Origin: Pseudonocardia bannensis
Lineage (GTDB): Bacteria; Actinomycetota; Actinomycetes; Mycobacteriales; Pseudonocardiaceae
NCBI RefSeq assembly: GCF_012911875.1
Contig: NZ_JAAXKZ010000010.1
Coordinates: 22,116 to 86,115, forward strand
Direction of reading: 5' to 3'
DNA length: 64,000 nucleotides
Shown in pieces: positions 51,357 through 61,644 of the stretch. The translations under genes were made by a program, and so were the position numbers. Position 1 is the first letter of the stretch. Each line of letters opens with the position of its first letter. Below the pieces are notes generated by a model that made no database searches, was not told the DNA's origin, and saw only the letters and a program-made list of their open reading frames with translations.

Positions 51357-52172
51357 ATGGCTGTGACCAGCGCCGACGGCCGGCGGACCGGCACCGTGCG
51401 ACATGAGTTCGAGCACGTCGTGGCCGCCGCCGGGGTGCTGCCCCGGCGGGCCGAGGTGGGCGATGTGGCCGGCGCCCGCGACGTCTTCGCCAAGGACGGC
51501 GCCGTGCTGCTCTCCGGCTGGGACCCCGAACCCGACAGCCTCGTGGTCGCCGCGGCGACGCTGCTCGGCACCCGGCTTCGGCAGGTGTTCCCCGGCCGGC
51601 CGCAGGCAGGGGAACGAGCCGAGGCGCTGGGCCTGCACAGCGACGGCGCCGACGTCCGGGTCGACGTGCACGGCCGGACCGTGCAGCTGCGACACGAGGG
51701 CGAGGACGTCCTGCTGCTGCTCTGCGCCCAGCCGGCGACCACGGGCGGCGACTCGGTGCTGGTCGACGGCTACCAGCTGGTGGACGGCCTGCGCGGGACC
51801 CGTCCGGACGTGCACGCGTTCCTGACCGGGGCCGACGTCGACTTCGTCGGCAGCCTGCCCCCACGGCGTGGGGTACCGGCCATCCCCCGGGCCTGCCGGA
51901 TGGTCGAGTACACCCGGACGGGCCGGCGGGTGGTGCGGGCCAGCGAGTACGCCCTGCCGCTGCCCCGCGAGCCGCACTGGGAGGCCCATCAGGATCTGCT
52001 CGACGAGTACTCCGACGTGCTCGCCACGGCGTTCGCGTACGCGCCGCGGTTCCGGATGGAGACCGGCGAGCTGCTCGTGCTGGACAACTACCGCTATCTG
52101 CACGGCCGCGACGGTTTCGAGGGCCGGCGGCTGATGCACGTGCTCACGGTGCTCTCGGCGGACGCGATCTGA
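51357..52172 (+). CDS. TauD/TfdA-type Fe(II)/2-oxoglutarate dioxygenase
   Basis: A 271-residue oxygenase-like protein. The iron-binding HxD is in GLHSDGADV; the distal His and the 2-oxoglutarate Arg are in [17 protein letters not shown]. It begins after CCGAGGAGC. The N-terminal half is divergent from taurine dioxygenase, so the substrate is open; several secondary-metabolite and amino-acid hydroxylases share this shape. It stands alone between divergent aspS and gntK, not in a biosynthetic cluster. Confidence 0.75.
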   Translation: MAVTSADGRRTGTVRHEFEHVVAAAGVLPRRAEVGDVAGARDVFAKDGAVLLSGWDPEPDSLVVAAATLLGTRLRQVFPGRPQAGERAEALGLHSDGADVRVDVHGRTVQLRHEGEDVLLLLCAQPATTGGDSVLVDGYQLVDGLRGTRPDVHAFLTGADVDFVGSLPPRRGVPAIPRACRMVEYTRTGRRVVRASEYALPLPREPHWEAHQDLLDEYSDVLATAFAYAPRFRMETGELLVLDNYRYLHGRDGFEGRRLMHVLTVLSADAI

Positions 52173-52462
52173 GGCCCCCACGGCCGAGCGGGCGGGCGCC
52201 CGCGCCGCCCGACCCGGGTCCGGGCCCCGCCGAGGACGGCAGGAGTCGTCGCAGCGCGGTGGCCGGAGCCGGGCGCACCGGGATCCGGCCTTCGACCACG
52301 GGAGCGGGAGCTGTTCCGGCCCGGGATCCGGAGCCGGCCCGGGTGTGGCGCGGCCGCGCAGGGTCGTGATCCCGCCGGTCAGGCCGGGCCACCGGACACG
52401 GCAGAACCCGGACCGGCCGGGCGGTGATCCGGCGGGAACCCGGGGTGGACCAGGCTGGTGCC

Positions 52463-53068
52463 GTGACGAGCACACCAGGTGCACCGGCCCCGGCGGGATC
52501 CACGCCGGCTGCCTCCCCCGGCCCCGCCGACCCGCCCGGCTCGGACACCACCACCCTGGTCGTGATGGGCGTGTCCGGGGTGGGCAAGTCCACCGTCGCC
52601 CAGGAGATCGCCCGACGCACGGGGTGGGCCTTCGCCGAGGGTGACGACCTGCATCCGGAGGCCAACCGGCAGAAGATGGCGGCGGGCCACCCGCTCGACG
52701 ACGAGGACCGCCGGCCGTGGCTGCGGCGGATCGCCGACTGGATCGGCGGGCAGGAGGCGGCCGGGCACGATGCCGTGCTCACCTCCTCCGCTCTCAAGCG
52801 CCGCTACCGTGACCTGTTGCGTCACGGCCACCCGTCGGTCCGCTTCGTGCACCTGACGGCCGACCCCGGCGTGCTCGCCGCCCGCGTACAGAACCGTCCC
52901 GGGCACTACATGCCGGCCTCGCTGTTGGGCAGCCAGCTCGAGACCCTCGAGCCGCTGCAGGCCGACGAGCCGGGGATCGTCGTCGCGACCGACGCGGATG
53001 CGGCGGTCGTGGCCGACGGCGTCCTGCGGCGGCTGTGGCCGCCGTCCGCGGCGGGGGGATGGAGATGA
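52463..53068 (+). CDS. gntK: Gluconokinase
   Basis: Phosphorylates gluconate to 6-phosphogluconate. The P-loop MGVSGVGKSTVAQEIA, the EGDDLHPEANRQKMAAGHPLDDEDRRPWL segment and SSALKRRYRDLLR are diagnostic. GTG 52463 is chosen because the family starts about 30 residues before the P-loop; the frame is open from 52424. The 290 bp upstream (52173-52462) hold GC-rich inverted repeats but no gene. No gluconate permease is adjacent. Confidence 0.92.
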   Translation: MTSTPGAPAPAGSTPAASPGPADPPGSDTTTLVVMGVSGVGKSTVAQEIARRTGWAFAEGDDLHPEANRQKMAAGHPLDDEDRRPWLRRIADWIGGQEAAGHDAVLTSSALKRRYRDLLRHGHPSVRFVHLTADPGVLAARVQNRPGHYMPASLLGSQLETLEPLQADEPGIVVATDADAAVVADGVLRRLWPPSAAGGWR

Positions 53069-53203
53069 TCGCCGGCGCCCTCCTCCGGCTGCTCGTCGGG
53101 TTCCCCCGCGCTCTGCTGCTGCCCGTGTCGGCCTGCCCACATCGTTGCGGCGCCCGGGTGAACGCCGAGGTCCGCCGCGGAACGGGCTTGGCAGGATGCG
53201 GGA

Positions 53204-54715
53204 GTGCATTCCCGTGAACCGGCCGGCCGGCCCGACCCCGGCGTCCGGTCCGGCACCGGGCGGCACCGGCACCGCCGGGCACCCCGGGAACCGTTCTCCC
53301 CGCCGATCGGCGGGCCTCCTCCCCGGCCGGCACCACCGGGCCTCCCCGGCGGGGGGCCGCCGGCCTCCGCGCCACCGCCCGCACCGCCACCATCCGGACC
53401 ACCCGCGCACCCGTCGGGGTTCCCCTCCCCGCGCCTGTCCCCGTCACCCGCGCACCCGTCACCCGCGCACCCGTCACCCGCGCACCCGTCACCGGCTCCG
53501 CCCACCGGCGCCGTCGCGGCTCCGGACCTCGGCGGGCACGGCCATGGGCACGGCCACACCCCGGCCGCTCCCGCCGGGCGGCGCGTCCGGCTGCTGATCG
53601 CCGCGCTGCTGGTGCCCTGCGCGCTGGCCACCCTCGTCGGGCTGATCCTGCTGCGCCCGGCCGGCGGACCACCGGCGGGCCTCCAGGCCGGCGGCCAGCC
53701 GATCAACGCCCGGGTCACAGCGACGCAGGCGGTGGACTGCACACCGGGGTCCGGCGCGGGCGGCTGCATCGCGTTGACGCTGCGCATGGAGGACGGGCCG
53801 CTGCCCGGCCGTGATCTCATCCAGCTCGTTCCCGTCGAGCCCTCGACCCCACGCTTCGCGGTGGACGACGAGGTGGTGCTCGACTGGTCCGGGGCCGATC
53901 CGCTGGACGCGAGCTCCTACCGGGTCGCCGACTTCCAGCGGGGCAGCCCCCTGGTCTGGCTCGCGGCCCTGTTCGCCGGGGCGGTGCTCGTCCTGGGCCG
54001 CTGGCGGGGTCTCGCGGCGTTGGTCGCGTTGGGGCTGAGCTTCGCGGTGCTGTTGCTGTTCGTGCTGCCCGCGATCATCAGCGGCCGGGACCCGCTGTCG
54101 GTCGCCGTCGTCGGCGCCTGCCTGATCATGTTCGTGGTGCTGTACCTGACACACGGGCCGTCGGCCCGGACCTCGACCGCGGTGCTGGGCACGCTGGCGT
54201 CCCTCGCGCTGATCGGCACGCTCGGCGCGGCCTTCTCCGCCGCGGCCCGGCTGACCGGGCTCGACGATCAGACGGCCAACCTCATCGCCACCCTCGGCAC
54301 CGGCGTCGACGCCCGCGGCCTGCTGCTGGCCGGTGTCGTCATCGGGGCGCTCGGCGTCCTCGACGACGTCACCGTGACCCAGACCAGCGCGGTGTGGGAA
54401 CTGCGCAGGGCCAACCCGGACCTGGGCGCGCGCGGGCTGTTCACCGCGGCCATGCGGATCGGCCGCGACCACGTCTCCTCGGCGGTCAACACCCTCGTGC
54501 TGGCCTACGCGGGCGCGTCCCTGCCGCTGATGCTGCTGTTCAGCGTGTCGGCGAACAGCATCGGGCAGGTGCTGACCACGCAGGACGTGGCCACCGAGAT
54601 CGTGCGGACCCTCGTCGGCAGCATCGGCCTCGTCGCGTCGGTGCCGATCACGACGGGGCTGGCCGCGATCGTCGCCAGCCGGGAGAGCAGGGAGGCCGTG
54701 CCCGCCTCCCGGTAG
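53204..54715 (+). CDS. YibE/F-family membrane transporter with Pro/His-rich N-terminus
   Basis: A 503-residue membrane protein. The first ~120 residues are Pro/Ala/Arg-rich with a four-fold AHPSP-type repeat and a GGHGHGHGH cluster that could bind metal. One helix (about 130-152) is followed by an extracytoplasmic beta domain, then seven or so helices with LLFVLPAIISGRDPL, LVAYLTHGPS-like and GALGVLDDVTVTQTSAVWEL segments typical of YibE/F, thought to export or import an unknown small solute. GTG 53204 follows a GGATGCGGGA stretch. Confidence 0.8.
   Translation: MHSREPAGRPDPGVRSGTGRHRHRRAPREPFSPPIGGPPPRPAPPGLPGGGPPASAPPPAPPPSGPPAHPSGFPSPRLSPSPAHPSPAHPSPAHPSPAPPTGAVAAPDLGGHGHGHGHTPAAPAGRRVRLLIAALLVPCALATLVGLILLRPAGGPPAGLQAGGQPINARVTATQAVDCTPGSGAGGCIALTLRMEDGPLPGRDLIQLVPVEPSTPRFAVDDEVVLDWSGADPLDASSYRVADFQRGSPLVWLAALFAGAVLVLGRWRGLAALVALGLSFAVLLLFVLPAIISGRDPLSVAVVGACLIMFVVLYLTHGPSARTSTAVLGTLASLALIGTLGAAFSAAARLTGLDDQTANLIATLGTGVDARGLLLAGVVIGALGVLDDVTVTQTSAVWELRRANPDLGARGLFTAAMRIGRDHVSSAVNTLVLAYAGASLPLMLLFSVSANSIGQVLTTQDVATEIVRTLVGSIGLVASVPITTGLAAIVASRESREAVPASR
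53446..53490 (+). repeat. Tandem 15-bp repeat inside the YibE/F gene
   Basis: ACCCGCGCACCCGTC occurs three times in tandem (53446-53460, 53461-53475, 53476-53490), with a fourth exact copy detached at 53401-53415. It encodes a run of Pro/Ala/His/Ser pentapeptides in the disordered N-terminal region. Copy number may vary between strains. Confidence 0.9.
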
Positions 54716-54760
54716 CGGGTCCCGCGACGGCTGCCCCCGGCGGCCCGTGCCGCAGCGGTC

Positions 54761-55306
54761 TCAGGTGCGACGGGCCACGAGGGCCGCCTCGCCGTCCCGC
54801 TCGGCGTGCGCCAGGACCTCCAGGTCCGCGAACGCCGCGGCCAGCTCCCCCGCCGGCGCGCGGTACGGCCCGCCCGTGTCACCCACCTCGGACAGCACGC
54901 TCACCACGAGCAGCCCGCCGGGCGCCAACCGCTCCGCCATCGCCGGATACAGACCGGTGTCGCGGAACCGCTGGCAGACCACGACGTCGTAGGGCCCGGC
55001 GCAGGACGGCGGGATGCCGGCGTCCAGGTCGGCGGCCACCCAGCGCACCCGCTCACCGACACCGGATCGCTCGGCCAGGGCGGCGCCCGCCGCGAGGCCG
55101 GCCCCGGACACGTCGACGGCGTCGACGGCGAACCCACGCAGCGCCAGCCACACCGCCACCGCGCCCCGCCCGCACGCCAGTTCGAGCACCCGCCCGCCGG
55201 GCGGGAGCAGTTCGAGCCGGCCGCGCAACGCGTCCGGGGGCTGCGGGGAACCGGCGCCCACCGCGGCGTGCCGGGCGTCCCAGCGCGCGCGGTCGGCGTC
55301 AGCCAC
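54761..55306 (-). CDS. Class I SAM-dependent methyltransferase
   Basis: A 181-residue TehB/thiopurine-like methyltransferase: VLELACGRGAVAVWLALRGFAVDAVDVS carries motif I and the acidic ribose-binding Asp, DVVVCQRFRD motif IV and LAPGGLLVVSVL the next strand. WDARHAA at the N-terminus is typical of the TehB-like group. The substrate is unknown; some members methylate tellurite or small organics. It is 36 bp after hisS on the same strand. Confidence 0.82.
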   Translation of the reverse strand: MADADRARWDARHAAVGAGSPQPPDALRGRLELLPPGGRVLELACGRGAVAVWLALRGFAVDAVDVSGAGLAAGAALAERSGVGERVRWVAADLDAGIPPSCAGPYDVVVCQRFRDTGLYPAMAERLAPGGLLVVSVLSEVGDTGGPYRAPAGELAAAFADLEVLAHAERDGEAALVARRT

Positions 55307-55342
55307 CGGAGCGCTTCGGTCGCGGAGCAGCCACGGAGCCCA

Positions 55343-56623
55343 TCAGCCGCGGAGCAGGCCGACCAGCTCGTCGACCGCGCCGTCGAGCGCGACCGCGCGC
55401 TGGTCCCCGGACCCCAGGTCCTTGACCCCCACGGTGCCGGACTCCAGGTCGCGGTCGCCGAGCACCAGGGCGTAGCGGGCCCCGGAACGGTCGGCCGACT
55501 TCATCGCGCCCTTGAGCCCGCGCCCGCCGTAGGCCATGTCCACCCGCACCCCGGCGGCCCGCAGCCGCGCGGCCAGCGTCACGAGCCGGCCCCGGGCGGC
55601 GGCGCCCAGCGGCACCCCGAACACCTCGACCCGCGGCGCGTCGTCGACGGCCAGGCCCTCGGCCCGGCAGGCCAGCAGCGTGCGGTCGACGCCGATGCCG
55701 AACCCGACACCGGACAGCGGCTGCCCACCGAGCACCGCCATCAGCCCGTCGTAACGTCCGCCGCCGCCGATCCCGGACTGCGCGCCCAGGCCGTCGTGCA
55801 CGAACTCGAACGTCGTCTTGGTGTAGTAGTCGAGCCCGCGCACCATCCGCGGGTTCTCCACGTACGCGACCCCGAGGTCGTCGAGGTGCTGCTTGACCGC
55901 GGCGTGGTGCTCCGCCGAGGCGGCCGACAGGTTGTCGATCAGCAGCGGCGCGTCGGCCAGCATCGCCTGCACCTCGGGGCGCTTGTCGTCGAGCACCCGC
56001 AGCGGGTTGAGCTGCGCCCGGGCCCGGGTGGCCTCGTCCAGCGGCAGCCCGGCGAGGAACTCCTGCAGGAGGGCGCGGTAGGCGGGCCGGCTCTCGGCGT
56101 CGCCGAGCGAGGTGATCTCGAGCCGGTAGCCGGTCAGCCCGAGGGCACGGAAGCCCTCGTCGGCGACGGCGATGACCTCGGCGTCCAGCGCCGGGTCGTC
56201 GACCCCGATCGCCTCGACGCCGACCTGCTGGAGCTGGCGGTAACGCCCCGCCTGGGGGCGCTCGTAGCGGAAGAACGGCCCGGCGTAGCGCAGCTTCACC
56301 GGCAGCCCGCCGCGGTCGAGGCCGTGCTCGATGACCGCGCGGACGACGCCGGCGGTGCCCTCGGGACGCAGCGTCACCGACCGCTCGCCACGGTCGGCGA
56401 AGGTGTACATCTCCTTGCTGACCACGTCGGTCGACTCACCGACGCCGCGCGCGTAGAGCCCGGTGTCCTCGAAGATCGGCAGCTCGATGTGGCCGTAACC
56501 GGCCCGGTCGGCGGCCGCGACGAGGGTGTCGCGGACGTGGGTGAACCCGTCGGAGGGCAGGTACTCGGGAATGCCCTTGGGCGCGGCGAACGCGGCGGCC
56601 CGGGGCTCCGACACGGCGGTCAC
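55343..56623 (-). CDS. hisS: Histidyl-tRNA synthetase
   Basis: Charges tRNA-His. Class II motifs: [12 protein letters not shown] at the start, [17 protein letters not shown] and [22 protein letters not shown] (motif 2), [13 protein letters not shown] and [17 protein letters not shown] (His signature), [13 protein letters not shown] (motif 3), then an anticodon-binding domain. 426 residues, full length. The start overlaps the upstream glyoxalase-II-like gene by four bases. Confidence 0.97.
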   Translation of the reverse strand: MTAVSEPRAAAFAAPKGIPEYLPSDGFTHVRDTLVAAADRAGYGHIELPIFEDTGLYARGVGESTDVVSKEMYTFADRGERSVTLRPEGTAGVVRAVIEHGLDRGGLPVKLRYAGPFFRYERPQAGRYRQLQQVGVEAIGVDDPALDAEVIAVADEGFRALGLTGYRLEITSLGDAESRPAYRALLQEFLAGLPLDEATRARAQLNPLRVLDDKRPEVQAMLADAPLLIDNLSAASAEHHAAVKQHLDDLGVAYVENPRMVRGLDYYTKTTFEFVHDGLGAQSGIGGGGRYDGLMAVLGGQPLSGVGFGIGVDRTLLACRAEGLAVDDAPRVEVFGVPLGAAARGRLVTLAARLRAAGVRVDMAYGGRGLKGAMKSADRSGARYALVLGDRDLESGTVGVKDLGSGDQRAVALDGAVDELVGLLRG

Positions 56624-57321
56624 AGCCCGCGCCCCGGTGCCGGCACGTCGATGCCGTCGCGCAGACCCTGCAGGAACGGGTTCGACGCCCGCTCCCGGCC
56701 GATGGTCGTGGTCGGCCCGTGCCCGGGCAGCACCACCGCGCTGTCGTCGCGGACCAGCAGCTTGTCGCGCAGGCTCGCCAGCATCCGGGCGTGGTCGCCG
56801 CCGGGGAGATCGGTGCGCCCGATGGACCCGGCGAACAGCGTGTCACCGGCGAGGATCACCTCGACGCCCTCCTCGGTCGGCGTCGTGAACACCACCGATC
56901 CCGGCGTGTGCCCGGGGGTGTGGTCGACCCGGAACGTGAGACCGGCGAGATCGACCGCGGCGCCGTCGGCGAGCTCGCGCACCTCGCGGGGCTCGCGCAG
57001 CTCGATCCGGCCGCCGAAGAACGCGGCCGCCTCCCGGGAGATGCCCTTCATCGGGTCCGCGAGCATCTCGCGGTCGCCGGGGTGGATCCAGGCCGGCACG
57101 TCGTGGCCGTCGCAGACCGGGGCGACGCTGAAGGTGTGGTCGAAGTGGCCGTGGGTCAGCAGCACCGCGACCGGGGTGAGCCGATGCTGCGCGAGCAGTT
57201 CCTCCAACGGCTCGACGGCCTCCTGGCCCGGGTCGACGACGATGCACGACTCACCCGCGGCGGGCGCCACCACATAGCAGTTGGTCTGGAACGAACCGGC
57301 CGGAAATCCTGCGACGAGCAC
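56620..57321 (-). CDS. MBL-fold hydrolase, glyoxalase II type
   Basis: A 233-residue metallo-hydrolase with the [11 protein letters not shown] first motif, [14 protein letters not shown] and [19 protein letters not shown], and [21 protein letters not shown] near the end, exactly the hydroxyacylglutathione hydrolase family pattern. Its stop overlaps the hisS start (GTGA), an arrangement common in actinobacteria. The natural thiol ester is presumably one of mycothiol. Confidence 0.88.
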   Translation of the reverse strand: MLVAGFPAGSFQTNCYVVAPAAGESCIVVDPGQEAVEPLEELLAQHRLTPVAVLLTHGHFDHTFSVAPVCDGHDVPAWIHPGDREMLADPMKGISREAAAFFGGRIELREPREVRELADGAAVDLAGLTFRVDHTPGHTPGSVVFTTPTEEGVEVILAGDTLFAGSIGRTDLPGGDHARMLASLRDKLLVRDDSAVVLPGHGPTTTIGRERASNPFLQGLRDGIDVPAPGRGL

Positions 57322-57696
57322 CCGACCAGCCTAGACGTCCCGCGCGACCGGCCTCGCCGCGGCCGCGACGGGCGACGCCGCCCGGCACGGCCGATGCGCC
57401 CCGGGCCGGTCGCGGCCGGCTCGCTGGTCGTCGTCGCCTTCGGGGGGTACGGCCGGTTGCACGAACCGTCGGGCTTCGCGGTCGGCCTCGCCGGGTTCTC
57501 CAGCGACGTCGCGGCCCTCGCTGCTGGGCTGCTGCACGGTCGCCGAGGTGGCCCGCTGCCCGCCCGTCCGATCAGCGTGAACGGCGACACGATCCCCCTG
57601 GCCCGACCGCAGGACCGGCGGCGCCACCCCTCACCCGGCTCTCAGAAACGGCCGCTAGGGTCGGACCAACCACGCGAGCCAGGAGGATGTCAAGCG
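57322..57696. other. Divergent spacer upstream of the cyclophilin gene
   Basis: A 375 bp gap. It must contain the promoters of the glyoxalase-II/hisS unit (minus) and the cyclophilin gene (plus). A hydrophobic translated stretch (SLVVVAFGGYGR and so on, near 57415-57460) lies in frame with the cyclophilin but has no ribosome binding site; I see no supported gene here. Confidence 0.45.
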
Positions 57697-58485
57697 GTGG
57701 CGACGAACCAGATGCGGCGCGAGGCGGCCAAGCGCAAGCTGGCGAGCCAGCAGGCGCGGCGCGCCAAGCAGGCCAAGCGGCGCAAGCAGGTCGCAGTGAT
57801 CACCTCGGCCGCGGTCGTCGTGGTCGTGGTGGTCGCCGTCGTGCTCCTCAGCACGGTGGGCAGCTCCGGCGACGACTCCACCACCGCCGCGGCAGGCGGA
57901 GCCGACGCGCGCCCGGCGAGCGTGAGCTGCTCCTACCCCTCGGAGGGGCCGGCAGCCAAGCCCGCGCAGGCACCGCCGTCCGAGGACGTCAGCACCCAGG
58001 GCACGGTGGGAGTGACGCTGCAGACCAACTCGGGTGCGATCCCGCTGACCCTGGACCGCTCGCTCGCGCCGTGCACGGTCAACAGCTTCGTGAGCCTGGC
58101 CCAGCAGGGCTACTTCGATGCGACCAGCTGCCACCGGCTCACCACAAGCGCCGGCCTGCAGGTGCTGCAGTGCGGTGACCCGTCGGGCACCGGCACGGGT
58201 GGTCCCGGCTATACGATTCCCGACGAGGTGTCCCCCGAGCTGACCTACGGCCGTGGCACCCTGGCAATGGCGAAGACCGCGGCGCCGAACAGCGGTGGCA
58301 GCCAGTTCTTCATGGTCTACGGCGACTCCCAGCTGCCGCCGGAGTACACCGTCTTCGGTTCGATCTCCCCCGAGGGCCTGCAGGTCGTCGACGGCGTCGC
58401 CCGCGCCGGTGACGACGGGTCGAACGGGCCGGGCGACGGCGCGCCGGCGCAGCCCGTGACGATCCAGACCGCCACGGTCGGCTGA
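57697..58485 (+). CDS. Membrane-anchored cyclophilin-type peptidyl-prolyl isomerase
   Basis: A 262-residue PPIase on the outer face of the membrane: very basic cytoplasmic start (MRREAAKRKLASQQARRAKQAKRRKQ), a single transmembrane helix (about 35-55), a linker, and a cyclophilin domain with TNSGAIPLTLDRSLAPCTVNSF, GTLAMAKTAAPNSGGSQFFMVYGDS. Some active-site aromatic residues differ from classical cyclophilin A, as in many actinobacterial PpiB. GTG 57697 follows an ideal AGGAGG. Its 3' hairpin at 58491-58525 isolates it from relA. Confidence 0.9.
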   Translation: MATNQMRREAAKRKLASQQARRAKQAKRRKQVAVITSAAVVVVVVVAVVLLSTVGSSGDDSTTAAAGGADARPASVSCSYPSEGPAAKPAQAPPSEDVSTQGTVGVTLQTNSGAIPLTLDRSLAPCTVNSFVSLAQQGYFDATSCHRLTTSAGLQVLQCGDPSGTGTGGPGYTIPDEVSPELTYGRGTLAMAKTAAPNSGGSQFFMVYGDSQLPPEYTVFGSISPEGLQVVDGVARAGDDGSNGPGDGAPAQPVTIQTATVG

Positions 58486-58490
58486 CCGGC

Positions 58491-58525
58491 GAGCCCGGGC
58501 GGGCGTTCACCGTCCGCTCGGGCTC
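58491..58525 (+). terminator. Terminator of the cyclophilin gene
   Basis: GAGCCCGGGCGGGCG pairs with CGTCCGCTCGGGCTC (15 bp, two G-U) around a five-base loop, starting six bases after the stop. No U tract. Confidence 0.75.
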
Positions 58526-58619
58526 GCGGTCCGCACCTCGTCCCCGGCCACCGCGCGGCCCGCGGCTGCCGGCACCAGATCGATGATCACGACCCGGCCA
58601 CCTGTTCATGATCGACGTG

Positions 58620-58660
58620 CCGGAGCCGTCCGCCGCGAAATCCGCGGTCCGCGGCTCCGG
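58620..58660 (-). terminator. Terminator candidate of relA
   Basis: CCGGAGCCG/CGGCTCCGG nine-base perfect arms with an inner CGCG/CGCG stem, about 50 bp after the relA stop on the minus strand. Together with the hairpin above it separates the two convergent genes. Confidence 0.5.
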
Positions 58661-58711
58661 AACGCTGATCACGGCGCCGGGACCGGGGCCGCGCGCGATC
58701 GGGCCGAGAGC

Positions 58712-61036
58712 TCAGCCCGCGCTCGTCACCCGGTACACGTCGTAGACGCCCTCGACGTTGCGCACTGCCCGCAGCACGTGGCCGAGGTGCTTGGGATCGC
58801 CCATCTCGAAGCTGAACCGCGACACCGCGACCCGGTCCCGTGACGTCGTCACCGAGGCCGACAGGATGTTGACCTTCTCGTCGGCCAGCACCTTCGTGAC
58901 GTCGGAGAGCAGGCGGTGCCGGTCGAGCGCCTCGACCTGGATGGCGACCAGGAACACCGACCCCGGCGACACCGACCACGCCACGTCGACGAGCCGTTCG
59001 GAGCGGTTCTGCAGGTCGGCGGCGTTGGTGCAGTCGGTGCGGTGCACGCTGACCCCGCCGCCTCGGGTCACGAAGCCGAGGATGTCGTCGCCGGGCACCG
59101 GGGTGCAGCAACGCGCGAGCTTCATGTACAGGTCACCCATGTCCCCGGTGACACTGCCGTCGCCGCGGACGACCACCCCCGCGTCACCCGACGCCCGGCG
59201 CAGCCGCACCGTCGACGGGGTGGCCCGCTCGGCGAGTTCCTCCTCGGCGTCCTCGACGCCGCCGAGCAGCGCGACGAGCCGTTGCACGACGTGCCGGGCG
59301 CTCGCGTGCCCCTCGCCCACCGCGGCGTAGAGCCCGGACAGGTCGGGGAAGTGCAGCTCGCGCGCCAGCGCCGCCATCGAGTCCGACGAGACGAGGCGCT
59401 GCAGCGGCATCCCGGTCCGCCGGGCCTCCCGGGTGATCGCCTCCTTGCCCGCCTCGATGGCCTCCTCGCGGCGCTCCTTGGCAAACCAGTGCTTGATCTT
59501 GGTCTTGGCCCGGGGGGACGCCACGAAGGACATCCAGTCCCGGCTCGGACCCGCACCCTCGGCCTTCGAGGTGAAGATCTCGACCACGTCACCGGACTCG
59601 AGCTTGCGCTCGAGCGCCACGAGCCGGCCGTTCACCCGCGATCCGATGCACCGGTTGCCGACCTCGGTGTGCACCGCGTAGGCCAGGTCCACCGGGGTGG
59701 AGCCCATGGGCAGCGTGATCACGTCGCCCTTGGGCGTGAAGACGAAGATCTCCTTGGCCGCCAGGTCGTAGCGCAGCGACTCCAGGAAGTCCCCGGGGTC
59801 GGCGGCCTCCCGCTGCCAGTCGAGCAGCTGGCGCATCCAGGACATCTCGTCGATCTCGACGCTCTGCCCGCTGTGAGAGCCGCGGGTCTCCTTGTAGCGC
59901 CAGTGCGCCGCGATGCCGTACTCGGCGGTGCGGTGCATCTCGTGGGTGCGGATCTGGACCTCGAGCGGCTTGCCGTCGGGCCCGATCACCGTGGTGTGCA
60001 GCGACTGGTAGACGCCGAACCGCGGCTGGGCGATGTAGTCCTTGAACCGGCCGGGCATCGGCTGCCACAGCGCGTGCACCATGCCCATCGCGGCGTAGCA
60101 GTCACGCACCTCGTCGACGAGCACCCGCACGCCGACCAGGTCGTGGATGTCGTCGAAGTCGCGGCCCTTGACGATCATCTTGCGGTAGATCGAGTAGTAG
60201 TGCTTGGGCCGGCCCTCGACGGTCGCGGCGATCCGTGCCGAGTCGAGCTGCTGGGTCACCTCGTCGATGACCTGCTTGAGGTAGGTGTCCCGCGACGGTG
60301 CACGCGTCGCCACCAGCCGGACGATCTCCTCGTACTTCTTCGGGTGCAGGATCGCGAAGGACAGGTCCTCCAGCTCCCACTTGACCGTCGCCATCCCGAG
60401 CCGGTGGGCCAGCGGCGCGAGCACCTCGAGGGTCTCGCGGGCCTTCTTCGCCTGCTTCTCCGGCGGCAGGAAGCGCATCGTGCGCATGTTGTGCAGCCGG
60501 TCGGACAGCTTGATGACCAGCACCCGGGGGTCGCGGGCCATGGCGACGACCATCTTGCGGATGGTCTCGGCCTCGGCCGCGCTGCCGAGCTCCACCTTGT
60601 CGAGCTTGGTGACCCCGTCGACGAGGTGCGCGACCTCGTCGCCGAAGTCGGTGCGCAGCCGGTCGAGCGAGTAGTCGGTGTCCTCGACGGTGTCGTGCAG
60701 CAGCGCGGCGACCAGGGTGATCGTGTCCATGCCCAGCTCGGCCAGGATCGTCGCCACGGCCAGCGGGTGGGTGATGTACGGGTCGCCGGACTTGCGCTTC
60801 TGGTGCGCGTGCTTCTGCTCGGCCACGTCGTAGGCGCGCTGCAGCAGCACCAGGTCGGCCTTGGGGTGCAGCGCCCGGTGCACGCTCGCCAGCGGCTCGA
60901 GCACGGGCTTGACCACCGCGACCCGCTGCGGGGTCATCCGGCGGGCGATCCGGGCCCGCACCCGCCGGGTCGCCGACGGCTTGGCCGGCCCGTCCGGGCT
61001 GGGTACCGGAGGGGCGGCCGGCTGCACCTCGGTCAT
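58712..61036 (-). CDS. relA: Bifunctional (p)ppGpp synthetase / hydrolase
   Basis: Long RSH protein of the stringent response. The 774 residues: hydrolase domain with [18 protein letters not shown] and the HD pair in [11 protein letters not shown]; synthase domain with the [21 protein letters not shown] (RXKD motif, marking the bifunctional mycobacterial type); TGS domain ([29 protein letters not shown]), a zinc-finger/helical region ([12 protein letters not shown]) and a C-terminal ACT/RRM domain. ATG 61036 fits homologues; the frame runs further upstream as shadow. Neighbour apt follows the common actinobacterial order. Confidence 0.96.
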   Translation of the reverse strand: MTEVQPAAPPVPSPDGPAKPSATRRVRARIARRMTPQRVAVVKPVLEPLASVHRALHPKADLVLLQRAYDVAEQKHAHQKRKSGDPYITHPLAVATILAELGMDTITLVAALLHDTVEDTDYSLDRLRTDFGDEVAHLVDGVTKLDKVELGSAAEAETIRKMVVAMARDPRVLVIKLSDRLHNMRTMRFLPPEKQAKKARETLEVLAPLAHRLGMATVKWELEDLSFAILHPKKYEEIVRLVATRAPSRDTYLKQVIDEVTQQLDSARIAATVEGRPKHYYSIYRKMIVKGRDFDDIHDLVGVRVLVDEVRDCYAAMGMVHALWQPMPGRFKDYIAQPRFGVYQSLHTTVIGPDGKPLEVQIRTHEMHRTAEYGIAAHWRYKETRGSHSGQSVEIDEMSWMRQLLDWQREAADPGDFLESLRYDLAAKEIFVFTPKGDVITLPMGSTPVDLAYAVHTEVGNRCIGSRVNGRLVALERKLESGDVVEIFTSKAEGAGPSRDWMSFVASPRAKTKIKHWFAKERREEAIEAGKEAITREARRTGMPLQRLVSSDSMAALARELHFPDLSGLYAAVGEGHASARHVVQRLVALLGGVEDAEEELAERATPSTVRLRRASGDAGVVVRGDGSVTGDMGDLYMKLARCCTPVPGDDILGFVTRGGGVSVHRTDCTNAADLQNRSERLVDVAWSVSPGSVFLVAIQVEALDRHRLLSDVTKVLADEKVNILSASVTTSRDRVAVSRFSFEMGDPKHLGHVLRAVRNVEGVYDVYRVTSAG

Positions 61037-61086
61037 ACGCGGCTCATCTGCGGCAGAGCTCCACCCACGAAAGGATAACCCCCGGG

Positions 61087-61644
61087 TCAGTACGTCAGCA
61101 GAGCGTGCACCGGAATGTCGACGAGCCGGTCCCGCCCGCCGAGCGCGGTCAGCTCGATCAGGGTCCCGAAACCGGTGACCTGGGCCCCGGTGTCGGTCAG
61201 CAGCGCGCACGCGGCCGCCGCGGTGCCGCCGGTGGCGAGCACGTCGTCGACGACGAACACCCGGGCCCCGGCCGCCACGGTGTCGGCCGGCAGCTCCAGG
61301 GTCGCGGTGCCGTACTCGAGCTCGTAGCTGCGCGACGCCGCGACCGCGGGCAGCTTGCCCGCCTTGCGCACGGGCACGACGCCCGTGCCGGCGACGAGCG
61401 CCACCGCCGCTCCGAGCAGGAAGCCACGGGCCTCGACCCCGACGATCAGATCGGCCTCGCCGACCAGCGCCGCGAGTTCGGTGGACACCGTCGTGAACGC
61501 CTCGGCGTCGGCCAGCACCGGGGTGATGTCCCGGAACATCACCCCGGCCTCGGGGTAGTCCGGGACGTCCCGGACCAGTCCCGCCACCCGGATCAACGAA
61601 CCGTCGGCCTCATCGGTCCCGGTCTGTACGGACGGTGCGCTCAC
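61087..61644 (-). CDS. apt: Adenine phosphoribosyltransferase
   Basis: Salvages adenine to AMP. The 185 residues show [20 protein letters not shown] at the start, [15 protein letters not shown] and the PRPP loop [20 protein letters not shown] 61644 overlaps the secF stop (GTGA). The secD-secF-apt-relA order is typical for actinobacteria. Confidence 0.95.
   Translation of the reverse strand: MSAPSVQTGTDEADGSLIRVAGLVRDVPDYPEAGVMFRDITPVLADAEAFTTVSTELAALVGEADLIVGVEARGFLLGAAVALVAGTGVVPVRKAGKLPAVAASRSYELEYGTATLELPADTVAAGARVFVVDDVLATGGTAAAACALLTDTGAQVTGFGTLIELTALGGRDRLVDIPVHALLTY

Noticed and set aside
52794..53672. Frames rich in VTGAR repeats on the minus strand
   Set aside because: Antisense of the AHPSP repeat of YibE/F; no independent start.
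57391..57696. Hydrophobic frame upstream of the cyclophilin, joined in frame
   Set aside because: No ribosome binding site, no homologous protein recognised; the cyclophilin has its own ideal AGGAGG and GTG. Kept only as a note in the spacer entry.
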